Positions 26,966 through 36,209 of a DNA stretch of 64,000 bases are shown here, piece by piece. Position 1 is the stretch's first letter; each line of letters begins with the position of its first letter. The stretch comes from an uncultured Clostridia bacterium (lineage in GTDB: Bacteria > Bacillota > Clostridia > Christensenellales > Aristaeellaceae), in contig CAKTXR010000008.1 of the NCBI GenBank assembly GCA_934631025.1, positions 22,245 to 86,244 of the forward strand. The letters are read 5' to 3'. Below the pieces are notes generated by a model. The model saw only the letters and a list, made by a program, of their open reading frames with translations, made no database searches and was not told the origin of the DNA. The position numbers were made by a program, and so were the translations under genes.

Positions 26966-28042
26966 ATGGGCGTTTCAAAGCGCATTCTTCTCATGGCGCT
27001 GGCGCTGTGCCTTGCGCCGCTGGGCGCGCTGGCGGCGACGCTGAACGGCGATTCCAGCGTGTTTTCAAAGGAGCTGGCCATGCGCGCGCTGAACTGGAAC
27101 AACGCGCAGTCGGCGGACGATTTCAGGGCGATTTTCGAAAGCGAGGGCCTTGAGGTCGTCGGCCAGTACAACTTTGACAAGGCGGCGGACGATCCCGCCC
27201 ACACCTGCGCCTGGACGGCGGCGCGCGGGACGCTCGATACAGAGGACGGCCAGCGCGCGGCGCTCGTGATCGCCATCCGCGGCACGACGGCGGGCGAGTG
27301 GTATTCCAACGTCGATATTGCGCCCTCTCAGAAGGACGGCGGCGTGTTCGCCGAAAATTTCCTCTTTGCGGCGCAGGATGTGTTTGTGAATCTCCAGCCG
27401 ATTCTCCAGCAGCTGGACGCGGACACGGCACTTGTCGTGACCGGCCACAGCCGCGGCGGCGCGTGCGCCAATCTGCTGGGGATGCTGCTCAATGAGCAAC
27501 TCGGCATGGAGCGCGTCTACGTCTACACATCGGCCGCGCCCGCTGCGGTGAAATACACCTGGAGCGTGAACTACAGCAACATATTTAATCTGATCAACGC
27601 GGGCGATATTGTGCCGCGCGTGCCGCTCGCCGCGTGGGGCTATACGCGCCTGGGCGAGGACATTGTGCTCACGGCCAGCGACGAGGAGACCGCCGACGCG
27701 GACCGCATCGCCGATACGCTGGTCGCAATCGCGCCCGACGTGGCCTCCTATTACGGCACGCGCCATTCGCTGAGCGGATCGGGGCTGAGCGAGGACGGCG
27801 CGACGGCCTACGAGGTGATGCTCGCTGCCGCCGCGAGCCTGACCGGACTGGGCGCGGACAATGCCGAGCCGAGCGCGGATATTTCGTGGGACGCGCTGAG
27901 CGAGGATTCCGACTTCGCGCCGCTGTTTGATCTGTTCAAAAAGGCGGCGGAGGACGACTGGACGGCGGGCAGGGAAATCATGCGGCGGCACATGCCGGCG
28001 ACCTATATGCAGCTTCTTTCGGCCGATGAGGGGGAAAACTGA
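26966..28042 (+). CDS. exported class 3 lipase-like alpha/beta hydrolase
   Basis: 358 residues with a signal peptide (MGVSKRILLMALALCLAPLG, cleavage near ALA-AT). The nucleophile elbow is GHSRGGA near residue 160, the Asp lies in NAGDIVPRVPL, and candidate His residues are in YGTRHSLSG or the C-terminal RRHMPATY. This is the lipase class 3 layout, but substrate may be lipid, ester or peptide. Its stop is one base before the ATG of an ABC ATPase, so lipase, ATPase and permease form an operon. The start follows GGGGAAGGGGAGAG. Confidence 0.82.
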   Translation: MGVSKRILLMALALCLAPLGALAATLNGDSSVFSKELAMRALNWNNAQSADDFRAIFESEGLEVVGQYNFDKAADDPAHTCAWTAARGTLDTEDGQRAALVIAIRGTTAGEWYSNVDIAPSQKDGGVFAENFLFAAQDVFVNLQPILQQLDADTALVVTGHSRGGACANLLGMLLNEQLGMERVYVYTSAAPAAVKYTWSVNYSNIFNLINAGDIVPRVPLAAWGYTRLGEDIVLTASDEETADADRIADTLVAIAPDVASYYGTRHSLSGSGLSEDGATAYEVMLAAAASLTGLGADNAEPSADISWDALSEDSDFAPLFDLFKKAAEDDWTAGREIMRRHMPATYMQLLSADEGEN

Positions 28043-28043
28043 C

Positions 28044-28745
<702 letters not shown>

Positions 28746-28748
28746 GCC

Positions 28749-31496
28749 GTGAAGAGAACGAGACGCAAGAACATCGTGCGCGGTATCGGACGCAGCCTCA
28801 ATCGCTTTCTGTCGATCCTCTTCATCGTGGCGCTGGGCGCGGGCTTCCTCGCTGGTTTGTTCGCCACGTCGCCCGATATGTACGAGGCCGCCGACCGCTA
28901 TATGGACGCATACAACTGGTACGATCTGGACGTGAAGGCCTCGCAGGGCTTTACCGAGGAGGACGCCTCGGCCATCGCGCAGACCGAGAACGTCTCTCAG
29001 GTGCAGGCGGCGCGCGTGGTCGATATGCTGCTCCTGGACAGGGATTCAAACAGCCTGACCGCCCGCGTCTATGCGCTGCCCCACGGCGAGGGCGCGATGA
29101 ACGGCTACGAGCTGCTCGAGGGCCGCGCGCCGGAAAATGATACCGAGTGCGTCGTGCAGGTCGCGTCCGGCCGGTATGGCGGCGTGGCGCTGAACATCGG
29201 CGACACGCTGACCGTTTCGCACGAAAACGCGAATTACGACGCGCTGCTGGACGAGGTGGCCGCCGAGACGCTGACTGTGGTCGGCATTGTCGAGAGCCCG
29301 ATGTGCATTTCGGTCGAGGCCGATTCCACCAGCATAGGCAGCGGTGCGATCGGCGTACTGGTCTTCGCGCATGAGGACTATATCGATCTGGACGTGTACA
29401 CCGACGTGTTCGTCGCCGTGTCGGGCGCAAAGGCGCTCAACACATTCGCAGACGACTACGACGCGCTGATCGAGCCGGTTAAAGAAGCGCTGGACGCTCT
29501 GGGCGACGAGCGCGCCCCCATGCGCACGCAGGCGCTCAGGGACGATGCGATGAAGAGCCTGGACGACATGGACGCGCTCGTTTCCGCGCTGGAGAGCGAA
29601 GCGGCAGTGCAGCAGGGGCTTTCTCAGGACGCGGCCGCGCGGCTTGAGCAGAGCATGGCGGTCGCCGCGATTCTGGGCGATTCGCCGGTCTCCCGCGCAA
29701 TCGCCAATACCGCCAAGGCCGTTCAGAGCGGCTTGACCACGCGCCAGAGGGCGGCGGAGGACGGCACGGCGCGGCTCGACCGGCTGAAGACACAGCTTGC
29801 CGACGCGTGCGAAGAGGCCGAAGCGCTCGAGGACGGCTTCTGGCTGACGCGCGATCGAAACGCGTCGGCGGGCTATGCCAGCTACAGCGACAATGTGGAG
29901 AAGGTCGCGGCGCTGTGCCGCATATTCCCGGTGTTCTTCTTCCTCGTGGCGCTGCTGGTCGCGCTGACCACGATGACGCGCCTTGTTGAGGAGAACCGCG
30001 CGCAGATCGGCACGCTCAAGTCGCTGGGCTTCTCGGACGCTCAGGTGCTGGCCGAATACATCCTCTACAGCCTGTCCTCGTCGGTGCTGGGCTGCGCGCT
30101 GGGCTTTGCGGTCGGCTTTAAGCTGTTCCCGAAGGTCATCAGCTCGGCCTACGGCATGATGTACACGCTGCCCGCGATTGAAACGCCCTTCCGTCTCGAG
30201 GTGGCGCTGCTGGTCGCGCCGGTGACGGTCGGCGGCATACTGCTGGCGACGCTGTGGGCCTGCTGGGGCGCGTGCCGCTCCTGCCCGGCGGCGCTCATGA
30301 CTCCCTCCGCGCCGCCCGCCGGCAAGCGGATACTGCTCGAACGCATAAAGCCGCTCTGGAATCGGCTATCCTTCAGCCGCAAGGTGACCTGCCGCAATCT
30401 GTTCCGCTATAAAAAGCGCTTCATAATGACTGTGGTGGGCGTGGCCGGATGCAGCGCGCTGCTGGTGACCGGCTTCGGCCTGCGCGATTCCATACACGAC
30501 ATCGTGGACAAGCAGTTCGGCGAGATCTATCTCTATCAGCTCACCGTGCGGCTGGACGACGCGGACGCGCTCGAGACCGACGACACGCTGAAGGCGTTCC
30601 TTGACGAGCCGGATATTTCCGCGCTCTCCTTCGCGACGGAAAGCGGCCGTGTGGAAAAGGACGGAAAGAGCGAATCGGTCAGCCTGAGCGTGCCCAAGGA
30701 CACGGCGGCGTTTGCCGATTTCGTGACGCTGCGCGAGCGCAGGAGCGGAGAAGCCCTGACGCTGGGCGGCGGCGCAATCCTCACCGAAAAGCTGTGCGAG
30801 CAGCTGGGCGTGCGCGCGGGCGATACCGTGACGCTCGAGGACAAGGACGGCAAGCAGGCCGAGGTGACTGTAGACGGCGTGACGGAAAACTATCTGACCG
30901 CGTTCGCCTACATGAGCCCCGAGGCCTATGAGAGCGCGTTCGGCCATGCGCCGGACTACACGACGCTTCTGTGCCGCCTTGAGGACGAAGCGCAGGCCGA
31001 CGCGGCGGTGGAGCGCGCGCTCAAAAGCGAGCACGTAATCTACACGCGCTCGTCGCTGAGCCTGAAGGAGACGTTCGCCGATTCGGTGCGCAGCATCGAT
31101 TCGATCGTGCTGGTGCTGATTCTCTCGGCGGGCATACTGTGCATGGTGGTCATGTACAATCTGACCAATGTGAATATCTGCGAGCGGCGCGGCGAGCTGG
31201 CGACGATGCGCGTGCTGGGCTTTTACGAGCGCGAGGTCGAGCGGTATATTTTCCGCGAGACGAACGTGCTGAGCTTCATCGGCGCGCTGGCGGGGCTGCC
31301 GCTGGGCATATGGCTTCATTCGTTTGTGGTTAAGACGGTCGAAGTGAACGCGGTGATGTTCGGGCGCACGATCAAGCCGATGAGCTATGTGTACGCGCTG
31401 GCGATTTCGGTGGTGTTCACGCTGCTGGTGAACGAGGTCATGCGGCGCAGCATCCGCAGGATCGACATGGTGGAGTCGCTCAAAGCCAGAGATTAA
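28749..31496 (+). CDS. FtsX-family ABC permease with two FtsX domains
   Basis: 915 residues. One N-terminal helix (LSILFIVALGAGFLAGLF) is followed by a large extracytoplasmic domain (to about residue 385) with a probable coiled-coil near 260-360, three helices of the first FtsX domain, a short linker, a second extracytoplasmic domain and three C-terminal helices. GTG 28749 is used; it lies 3 bases after the ATPase stop. Such permeases move lipids, peptides or drugs, or act as mechanotransmitters. Its stop at 31494-31496 is 1 base from the terminal hairpin of repeat L. Confidence 0.9.
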   Translation: MKRTRRKNIVRGIGRSLNRFLSILFIVALGAGFLAGLFATSPDMYEAADRYMDAYNWYDLDVKASQGFTEEDASAIAQTENVSQVQAARVVDMLLLDRDSNSLTARVYALPHGEGAMNGYELLEGRAPENDTECVVQVASGRYGGVALNIGDTLTVSHENANYDALLDEVAAETLTVVGIVESPMCISVEADSTSIGSGAIGVLVFAHEDYIDLDVYTDVFVAVSGAKALNTFADDYDALIEPVKEALDALGDERAPMRTQALRDDAMKSLDDMDALVSALESEAAVQQGLSQDAAARLEQSMAVAAILGDSPVSRAIANTAKAVQSGLTTRQRAAEDGTARLDRLKTQLADACEEAEALEDGFWLTRDRNASAGYASYSDNVEKVAALCRIFPVFFFLVALLVALTTMTRLVEENRAQIGTLKSLGFSDAQVLAEYILYSLSSSVLGCALGFAVGFKLFPKVISSAYGMMYTLPAIETPFRLEVALLVAPVTVGGILLATLWACWGACRSCPAALMTPSAPPAGKRILLERIKPLWNRLSFSRKVTCRNLFRYKKRFIMTVVGVAGCSALLVTGFGLRDSIHDIVDKQFGEIYLYQLTVRLDDADALETDDTLKAFLDEPDISALSFATESGRVEKDGKSESVSLSVPKDTAAFADFVTLRERRSGEALTLGGGAILTEKLCEQLGVRAGDTVTLEDKDGKQAEVTVDGVTENYLTAFAYMSPEAYESAFGHAPDYTTLLCRLEDEAQADAAVERALKSEHVIYTRSSLSLKETFADSVRSIDSIVLVLILSAGILCMVVMYNLTNVNICERRGELATMRVLGFYEREVERYIFRETNVLSFIGALAGLPLGIWLHSFVVKTVEVNAVMFGRTIKPMSYVYALAISVVFTLLVNEVMRRSIRRIDMVESLKARD

Positions 31497-32130
31497 GGCC
31501 GGCAGTGCCGGCTTCCACTTGCTGCCGCGCAATGCCACACGACTTGCCAAACCATAAATTGGAGTTTGGCAAGTCTTCGATAGTGCGTGTAGATAACATC
31601 GATATACAGCCCGACCCGCCCGACCATAAATCAGAGTCGGGCGGGTCTACCCGTGTGCCCGGGTGACGGCGGCGCGTATACGCACCAACCCAACCCCGCC
31701 GCGTAAAGCGTACTTTGCTACTCGACCAGCCCCTGAAGAGAGTCCAGAGAGTCGAAGACTCTTTGGCACAGTCTGGGGCGCGCAGCCCCAGCGTACTCCC
31801 CGCGGTATCATAGCGAATCATAAATCTATAGCAAAAGGAACGCCACACAAAAACGGCGTTCCTTTTCGTATAGCTGACTCCGGTCGTAACTCCGTCGAGA
31901 TCGCTATAAAGAAACGCACAAACCCGAAGTGAACTCACAAGGGCAGATAACCGCGCCGACACCGCGAGAACGCACGAATGGCGATCTCGACCCGGCGGAA
32001 TAGGAACGGAACATATCGCAAGCCGTCCTGTTTGGCGCTGGGCGGCAAACAGCAGGCGTGAGCCGAACGCAAGACGCTCCAATAGAAACGCAACAGCCTG
32101 TACGTGCTTCTAACGGAACGCAAAACGCGT
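31497..32130 (-). repeat. large repeat L, 31-kb copy (candidate structured RNA)
   Basis: Inverted relative to the 20-kb and 42-kb copies. Helices (plus coordinates): 31896-31909 with 31978-31991 (GTCGAGATCG core); CTGGGGC with GCCCCAG (31773-31779, 31785-31791); AGAGTC with GACTCT (31748-31753, 31757-31762); GACCCGCCCGAC with GTCGGGCGGGTC around CATAAATCAGA (31613-31647); GACTTGCCAAAC with GTTTGGCAAGTC around CATAAATTGGA (31541-31575); end hairpin GCCGGC/GCCGGC (31498-31512). It has its own extra hairpin AAAAGGAACGCC/GGCGTTCCTTTT (31833-31866). The second toxin cassette separates this L from repeat M copy 3. Confidence 0.75.
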
Positions 32131-32174
32131 CGTATCCCATCCAAACAAACAGTCCGTAAAATCATCCAATGTGA

Positions 32175-32203
32175 TTGACAGGAATATTCCGCTATGATAA
32201 AAT
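32175..32203 (+). promoter_or_regulatory. toxin promoter, copy 2
   Basis: TTGACA (32175-32180), 17-base spacer, TAAAAT (32198-32203). The RNA would start at about 32208-32211 in a hairpin CCATGGGGTCG/CGGCTCCATGG with a GAAA loop (32208-32233). Compared with copy 1, the stem differs (TCG versus CTG opposite CGG) but still pairs. Confidence 0.8.
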
Positions 32204-32270
32204 AAAACCATGGGGTCGGAAACGGCTCCATGGCATGTTAGGAATCAGATGGCGCTTGGCTTTTCGCCTT

Positions 32271-32302
32271 CCCCTCACACCTCTCAACAAAGGTGAAAGG
32301 GG
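32271..32302 (+). promoter_or_regulatory. Shine-Dalgarno-sequestering hairpin of the toxin mRNA, copy 2
   Basis: CCCCTCACACCT (32271-32282) pairs with AGGTGAAAGGGG (32291-32302), 10 of 12 pairs, covering the ribosome-binding site of the small ORF. Confidence 0.7.
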
Positions 32303-32311
32303 GACACTGTC

Positions 32312-32407
32312 ATGAGTGACTTTGAGATGTTCTCGCAGTTCATGATGGTTTTTTCCCTGGTGATTGCCGCTGTAACAATCGGCTACGCCATCGGAAGGAA
32401 AAAATGA
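32312..32407 (+). CDS. 31-residue hydrophobic peptide, candidate type I toxin, copy 2
   Basis: Same 31-residue product as at 11.8-11.9 kb: a short acidic/aromatic N-terminus, one membrane span, and a GRKK tail. The AAAGGGGGA ribosome-binding site is 7 bases upstream but lies inside a strong hairpin. The mRNA (about 32210-32565, roughly 355 nt) is long for 31 codons, and its 3' third is fully covered by a convergent antisense RNA. These are features of type I toxin mRNAs such as txpA and bsrG. Toxicity and family are inferred. Confidence 0.7.
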   Translation: MSDFEMFSQFMMVFSLVIAAVTIGYAIGRKK

Positions 32408-32511
32408 CGACATAAGCTAAGCCGCCATCCGGTTGCACGCCGGAAAGCGGCTTAGCTCTTCGATACATTACTCGAGGGGAAGAAGCCGTGTGAAAAGCGT
32501 CATCCCTTCAT
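32399..32511 (-). ncRNA. candidate antitoxin antisense RNA, copy 2
   Basis: Predicted RNA of about 113 nt from the promoter at 32518-32547 to the T-run opposite the toxin's Lys codons (32399-32404). It contains a perfect 11-bp hairpin (32415-32425 with 32447-32457) with an inner CCGG/CCGG stem and a 7-base loop that could start contact with the toxin mRNA. Confidence 0.65.
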
Positions 32512-32517
32512 GCCAAC

Positions 32518-32547
32518 ATTATAGCACGGCGCGGCCTGATTTGTCAA
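32518..32547 (-). promoter_or_regulatory. promoter of antisense RNA, copy 2
   Basis: On the minus strand TTGACA (32547-32542), 18-base spacer, TATAAT (32523-32518); consensus at both boxes. Confidence 0.8.
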
Positions 32548-32565
32548 GCGGCGCTGTGCTTTTTT
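32524..32565 (+). terminator. terminator of toxin mRNA, copy 2
   Basis: GCACGGCGCGG (32524-32534) pairs with CGGCGCTGTGC (32549-32559), then TTTTTT. The antisense promoter lies within the same bases. Confidence 0.8.
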
Positions 32566-32663
32566 CTCGCGTCATAAATGACGCGGCGGCAGACGAGAAT
32601 GCCGGACAATGCCATTCCCCGCGTCCCCAATTCCGAATTGCGCATTCCGCATTCCGAATTACT

Positions 32664-32825
32664 CTGCCGTTCCCCCCCGCGCGCACGGCGGCCCCTGTGC
32701 CGGAGCTATAACCGGCCAGCACAATCGCCGCGCCGGCCAACAATTCATGATCCTGTAAATCGGAACACTGCATGAAGCGGAAGCCGCACTGCGGCCGCGT
32801 CAGCGCGAAATAACGTCCCGCCGAT
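32664..32825 (-). repeat. repeat M, copy 3
   Basis: Minus-strand copy with CGCGCTGACGCG, GGATCATGAATTGT, GGCCGGTTATAG and CCGGCACAGG followed by GGCCGCCGTGCGCGCGG, closest to copy 1. It precedes the second toxin cassette. Confidence 0.75.
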
Positions 32826-32849
32826 GGCTCTTCCCGCAGCCCCAAAACA

Positions 32850-32895
32850 CAAACCGCCCCGCCCGAAACCGGCTCATACCGGCCTTGGGCGGGGC
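32850..32895 (-). terminator. terminator of the GH38 gene
   Basis: GCCCCGCCC (32856-32864) pairs with GGGCGGGGC (32887-32895), with an inner CCGG/CCGG stem; T-rich downstream on the minus strand. Confidence 0.75.
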
Positions 32896-32916
32896 AAAAC
32901 GCATTTATAAGCGCGC

Positions 32917-35900
32917 TCAGCGGCGCACCAGCAGCGTCACAATCTCAAACGGCCTGAGCGCGAGCGACACGCGGCCATTCTCGCAGGGCAGATCGCATTG
33001 TTTCTCCTCGAGGAAGTTCACGCGCTCCACGCCCTTCACCGCGTCGTGCAGGGACACCTCGCAGCGCGCGGGCACGCCCTCGCATTCGTACAGGCGCAGC
33101 ACATACGCGTTGTCCACGTCCTCCGCGCGCTTGACCGTCTCGCAGATCACATGCTCGCCATCGAGCGAGAACAGCGGTTCCATCGCGGCGGCCGTGCGGC
33201 TGGCGATCAGCGGCATATTGAACTTGTAGGCCGGCGCGATGACCGCCTCGGTGGAGAACGGCGCGCTGTGCGGCAGTATCGCGCACTTCATCTCATGCAC
33301 GCCCTCGTCGCCGCGCGGGTCGGGACGGCAGCCGCCGTGCATCAGCGTGAGCGTCATCAGGCCGCCCTCGGCCGACATGCCGTACTTGCAGTCGTTGAGC
33401 AGCGCCACGCCGCCGCGCGCGTCCGACAGGTCGCTCCAGCGGTGATTGACCACCTCGAATTTCGCGCTGTCCAGCGAAGTGTTGCGCGTGGTCGGGCGGC
33501 TCATGTGGCCGAACTGAATCTCATTGCGCACAAAGTCGGATTTCACGTTCGTGTCGAACGCGATCTTCACCAGCGCGCGCCTGTCGTGCCAGTCGAGCTT
33601 TATGTCGTAGGTCACGGCCGGATCGGCGGCGTGGAACACCGTGTCCACCGTCGCCGTCGAGCGTTTCGAGAGCGCGTACACCGAGCGCACGCGCCATTCG
33701 ACCGCGCCGTCGGAGACCACCTCGCGGGAGAGGAGCGTCCGCACGGGCTGCATCTTCATCTCTTCAGAGGGCGAAATCTCCCAGTTCTCGTACTGATCGG
33801 GCACGTTTTCGCCGAAGAGCAGCGTGCCCAGCGGCAGCGACGCGGCATACTGCCGGCCGGTCGCGCGCTCGATCAGGCTGATCATGTAGCCGCAGTCGTC
33901 AAACTCGGCCTCGTACAGCGGGGTGACGAGCCGCTTCCCGTCGTATTTGAACGGCGAGGCGGCGTTTATCTCCGCGCCCGCCAGCGCATGGGCGGCGGCA
34001 TAGGCGTGGACGCGCAGACCGGAAAGCGCCGTGCGCGCGCGGCCCATCACGTCGACATAGCGCTGGGAAACCGCGCCCGATATGGCCAGATCGCCCTCGG
34101 CCTCGAACACATCGCTCTCCGTCCAGTTGAACGGCGACGCGTTCACGAGCGTCACGTCGTCCGCGCTCGCTTCGCCCAGATAGCCGGCGATGCGCTGGTC
34201 GATGGCGCTGATGAGCGCGCTCACCTCGGCGCGGGCGGTGTCGTTCACCTCGGCGATGGAAGAGCCGGGCAGTATGTCGTGGAACTGGTTGCGCAGCAGC
34301 TCCTTGTAGAGCGGTTCCACGTCGGCGTTGGTGTTATTCTCGTTGGCCGCGGCGAGGAACTCCAGATTGTGCAGCGCGATTTCCGCCTTGCGGTTGTTGC
34401 GCTTCACGTCGTGGATGCTGGTCAGCGTGCCGCGGTGGAACTCGAGATACAATTCGCCGTTGAAGATCGGATAGCGCTCGCGCTCCTCGTCCAGCCGGTT
34501 CATGAACGCCGAGACCGTCTCCGGACGCTGCTTCGGCAGGCCGGGCAGATCGACCGTGCGCTTCATGTACTCGAGCATTCCGTAGGTCGGGCCGCCGCCG
34601 CCGTCGCCGAAGCCGTAGGCCACAAGGCGGCTGTCCGCGGTGGTCTTGTCGATGATCTGATCGACCGCCGCCGTCACCGTCTGCGGATCGGGGATGGCCT
34701 GCATGGTGTTGAAGTGGGTCAGCACTTCGCTGCCGTCCAGACCGCGCCAGCGGAACGTGTCGGCGGACATTTTGTTCATGTCGTTCCAGCTGATCTTGGT
34801 GGTCAGGAAGTATTTCACGTCCGACTCGCGCATGATCTGCGGAATGGCGGCGTTGTAGCCGAACGTGTCGGGCAGCCAGAAGCTGTCGGCGGTGTAGCCG
34901 AAGCGGCTGCGGGTGTAGCGCTGGCCGTAGATGAACTGGCGCGCCATGGCCTCGCCGCCGGTGACGTTGCAGTCGCACTCGACCCATACGCCGCCGTTCG
35001 GCTCATAGCGCCCCTCGGCCACGCGCTTTTTAATGCCCTCGAAGATCTGCGGATAGTATTTTTCCATCCAGTATGTGTGCAGCGCGGAGGACTGGACGAA
35101 ATCATAGTCCGGATAGCGCTCCATCAGGTCGAGCGCTTCGGCATAGGTGCGCGCGCACTTGCGGATGGTCTCCGAATACGGCCACAGCCACGCCGTGTCC
35201 ATGTGCGAATGGCCGATCAGGCTCACGTTGCCGCGCGAGCCGTCATTGGCCGTGCTCTTTTCCAGCGCGGGCGCGATCAGGGCGCAGACTTCCTCGGCCG
35301 CTGCGTCCAGCTCGCCGCGCGTATGGTCGATGGGGGACTGTATAAAGTGCGGGAAGGCGGCCTTCAGCGCGCGGATCGCCCGGCCGCTGACAAAGTTATT
35401 GCCGTCAAGCTCGGCCAGCTGAATGACCGTGCTCAGGTCGAACACCATGCGGTTGATGGCCTCGTCCATGACGCACACGTCGACGCCGCCGAAGGCGAAG
35501 CGATAGTTCTTCTCGTCCGGCGTGTCCGCGCCGTAGTTGTCATAGGGGGCGCAGCCGGGGCAGAAGTGACCGGCGTAGCATTCGAGATCGACGCGCCACG
35601 TTTTCGGCGCATCGCTTTTGCCGACGTACATCGCCGAATGGCGGCCGCCGATGAAGTCGTTCTTGGAGTTGATGATGCCCGACGGCGCGCCGTCGCGGAA
35701 GCAGAGGATCTCGGTTGCGCCGGTGTGGGGGATCAGCCAGATCTGTTTGCCGAGCGTGTCCCCGTCCGCCGTCACATTGAGCGAGAGCCAGATGTTCTGC
35801 CACAGCCCGCCCCACTGATCGCCCTCATGGATGGGGGCGAGATTGTCGACCGGCGGCCGGCGCAGGTGCTCCTGCGTCCTGAAGGAGAGCGCGTCGGAAA

Positions 35901-35994
35901 CGTGCCTGACCGGCGCAAAGATATAGCGGGCGTAAACGTCCAGCGCCTTTTTGTACTGGGTGAGGAGCTTCTTCGTGTAAACCTCGTAATTCAC
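32917..35994 (-). CDS. alpha-mannosidase, glycoside hydrolase family 38
   Basis: 1025-residue zinc-dependent alpha-mannosidase. The catalytic domain has HSHMDTAWLWPYSET (zinc His and Asp) near residue 270 and the nucleophile Asp in SFWLPDTFGYN near residue 390; a three-helix middle domain and beta-sandwich C-terminal domains follow. There is no signal peptide, so it acts on imported or cellular mannosides. GTG 35994 is chosen because AGGGAGGAATAACACC precedes it, downstream of the promoter; the longer frame from 36096 would begin upstream of the promoter. Divergent from a sugar importer, suggesting linked use. Confidence 0.92.
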   Translation of the reverse strand: MNYEVYTKKLLTQYKKALDVYARYIFAPVRHVSDALSFRTQEHLRRPPVDNLAPIHEGDQWGGLWQNIWLSLNVTADGDTLGKQIWLIPHTGATEILCFRDGAPSGIINSKNDFIGGRHSAMYVGKSDAPKTWRVDLECYAGHFCPGCAPYDNYGADTPDEKNYRFAFGGVDVCVMDEAINRMVFDLSTVIQLAELDGNNFVSGRAIRALKAAFPHFIQSPIDHTRGELDAAAEEVCALIAPALEKSTANDGSRGNVSLIGHSHMDTAWLWPYSETIRKCARTYAEALDLMERYPDYDFVQSSALHTYWMEKYYPQIFEGIKKRVAEGRYEPNGGVWVECDCNVTGGEAMARQFIYGQRYTRSRFGYTADSFWLPDTFGYNAAIPQIMRESDVKYFLTTKISWNDMNKMSADTFRWRGLDGSEVLTHFNTMQAIPDPQTVTAAVDQIIDKTTADSRLVAYGFGDGGGGPTYGMLEYMKRTVDLPGLPKQRPETVSAFMNRLDEERERYPIFNGELYLEFHRGTLTSIHDVKRNNRKAEIALHNLEFLAAANENNTNADVEPLYKELLRNQFHDILPGSSIAEVNDTARAEVSALISAIDQRIAGYLGEASADDVTLVNASPFNWTESDVFEAEGDLAISGAVSQRYVDVMGRARTALSGLRVHAYAAAHALAGAEINAASPFKYDGKRLVTPLYEAEFDDCGYMISLIERATGRQYAASLPLGTLLFGENVPDQYENWEISPSEEMKMQPVRTLLSREVVSDGAVEWRVRSVYALSKRSTATVDTVFHAADPAVTYDIKLDWHDRRALVKIAFDTNVKSDFVRNEIQFGHMSRPTTRNTSLDSAKFEVVNHRWSDLSDARGGVALLNDCKYGMSAEGGLMTLTLMHGGCRPDPRGDEGVHEMKCAILPHSAPFSTEAVIAPAYKFNMPLIASRTAAAMEPLFSLDGEHVICETVKRAEDVDNAYVLRLYECEGVPARCEVSLHDAVKGVERVNFLEEKQCDLPCENGRVSLALRPFEIVTLLVRR

Positions 35995-36042
35995 GGTGTT
36001 ATTCCTCCCTGTGCGCATGCTTGCCCATGCGTCGCTGCCTTT

Positions 36043-36071
36043 ATTATACACGCGCGGGGGAAAAGTGTAAA
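36043..36071 (-). promoter_or_regulatory. promoter of the GH38 gene
   Basis: On the minus strand TTTACA (36071-36066), 17-base spacer, TATAAT (36048-36043). Confidence 0.75.
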
Positions 36072-36110
36072 GAGAAACGTTATGCTTTTGTCTCATTCCG
36101 GCGTTTTAAG

Positions 36111-36139
36111 TTGAATTATTGCGCCGGATGATTTATAAT
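36111..36139 (+). promoter_or_regulatory. promoter of the sugar importer operon
   Basis: TTGAAT (36111-36116), 17-base spacer, TATAAT (36134-36139). Confidence 0.8.
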
Positions 36140-36209
36140 AGTTCAAAATAGGCGCGGCATGAGCGCCGTACACAGACGAAAAAACGAACGGGCAAAGGAA
36201 AGGGATAGC

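Noticed and set aside
31541..31647. The two GAC/GTC hairpins as part of a CRISPR array or integron attC site
   Set aside because: Only two hairpins per element, with different stems, no regular spacers, no cas or integrase genes, and no attC core motifs.
31480..32082. 200-residue minus-strand ORF within repeat L, with a C-terminal part (SNLWFGKSCGIARQQV) also readable at 42.2 and 63.9 kb
   Set aside because: The shared peptide comes from the hairpins. Between L copies the frame is broken by shifts and stops, there is no ribosome-binding site, and the base changes follow pairing rather than codons.
33000..36114. 1038-residue plus-strand open frame opposite the GH38 gene
   Set aside because: A shadow of codon bias on the opposite strand; very rich in Arg, His, Val and Ala, with no start signal, while the minus strand has clear catalytic motifs.
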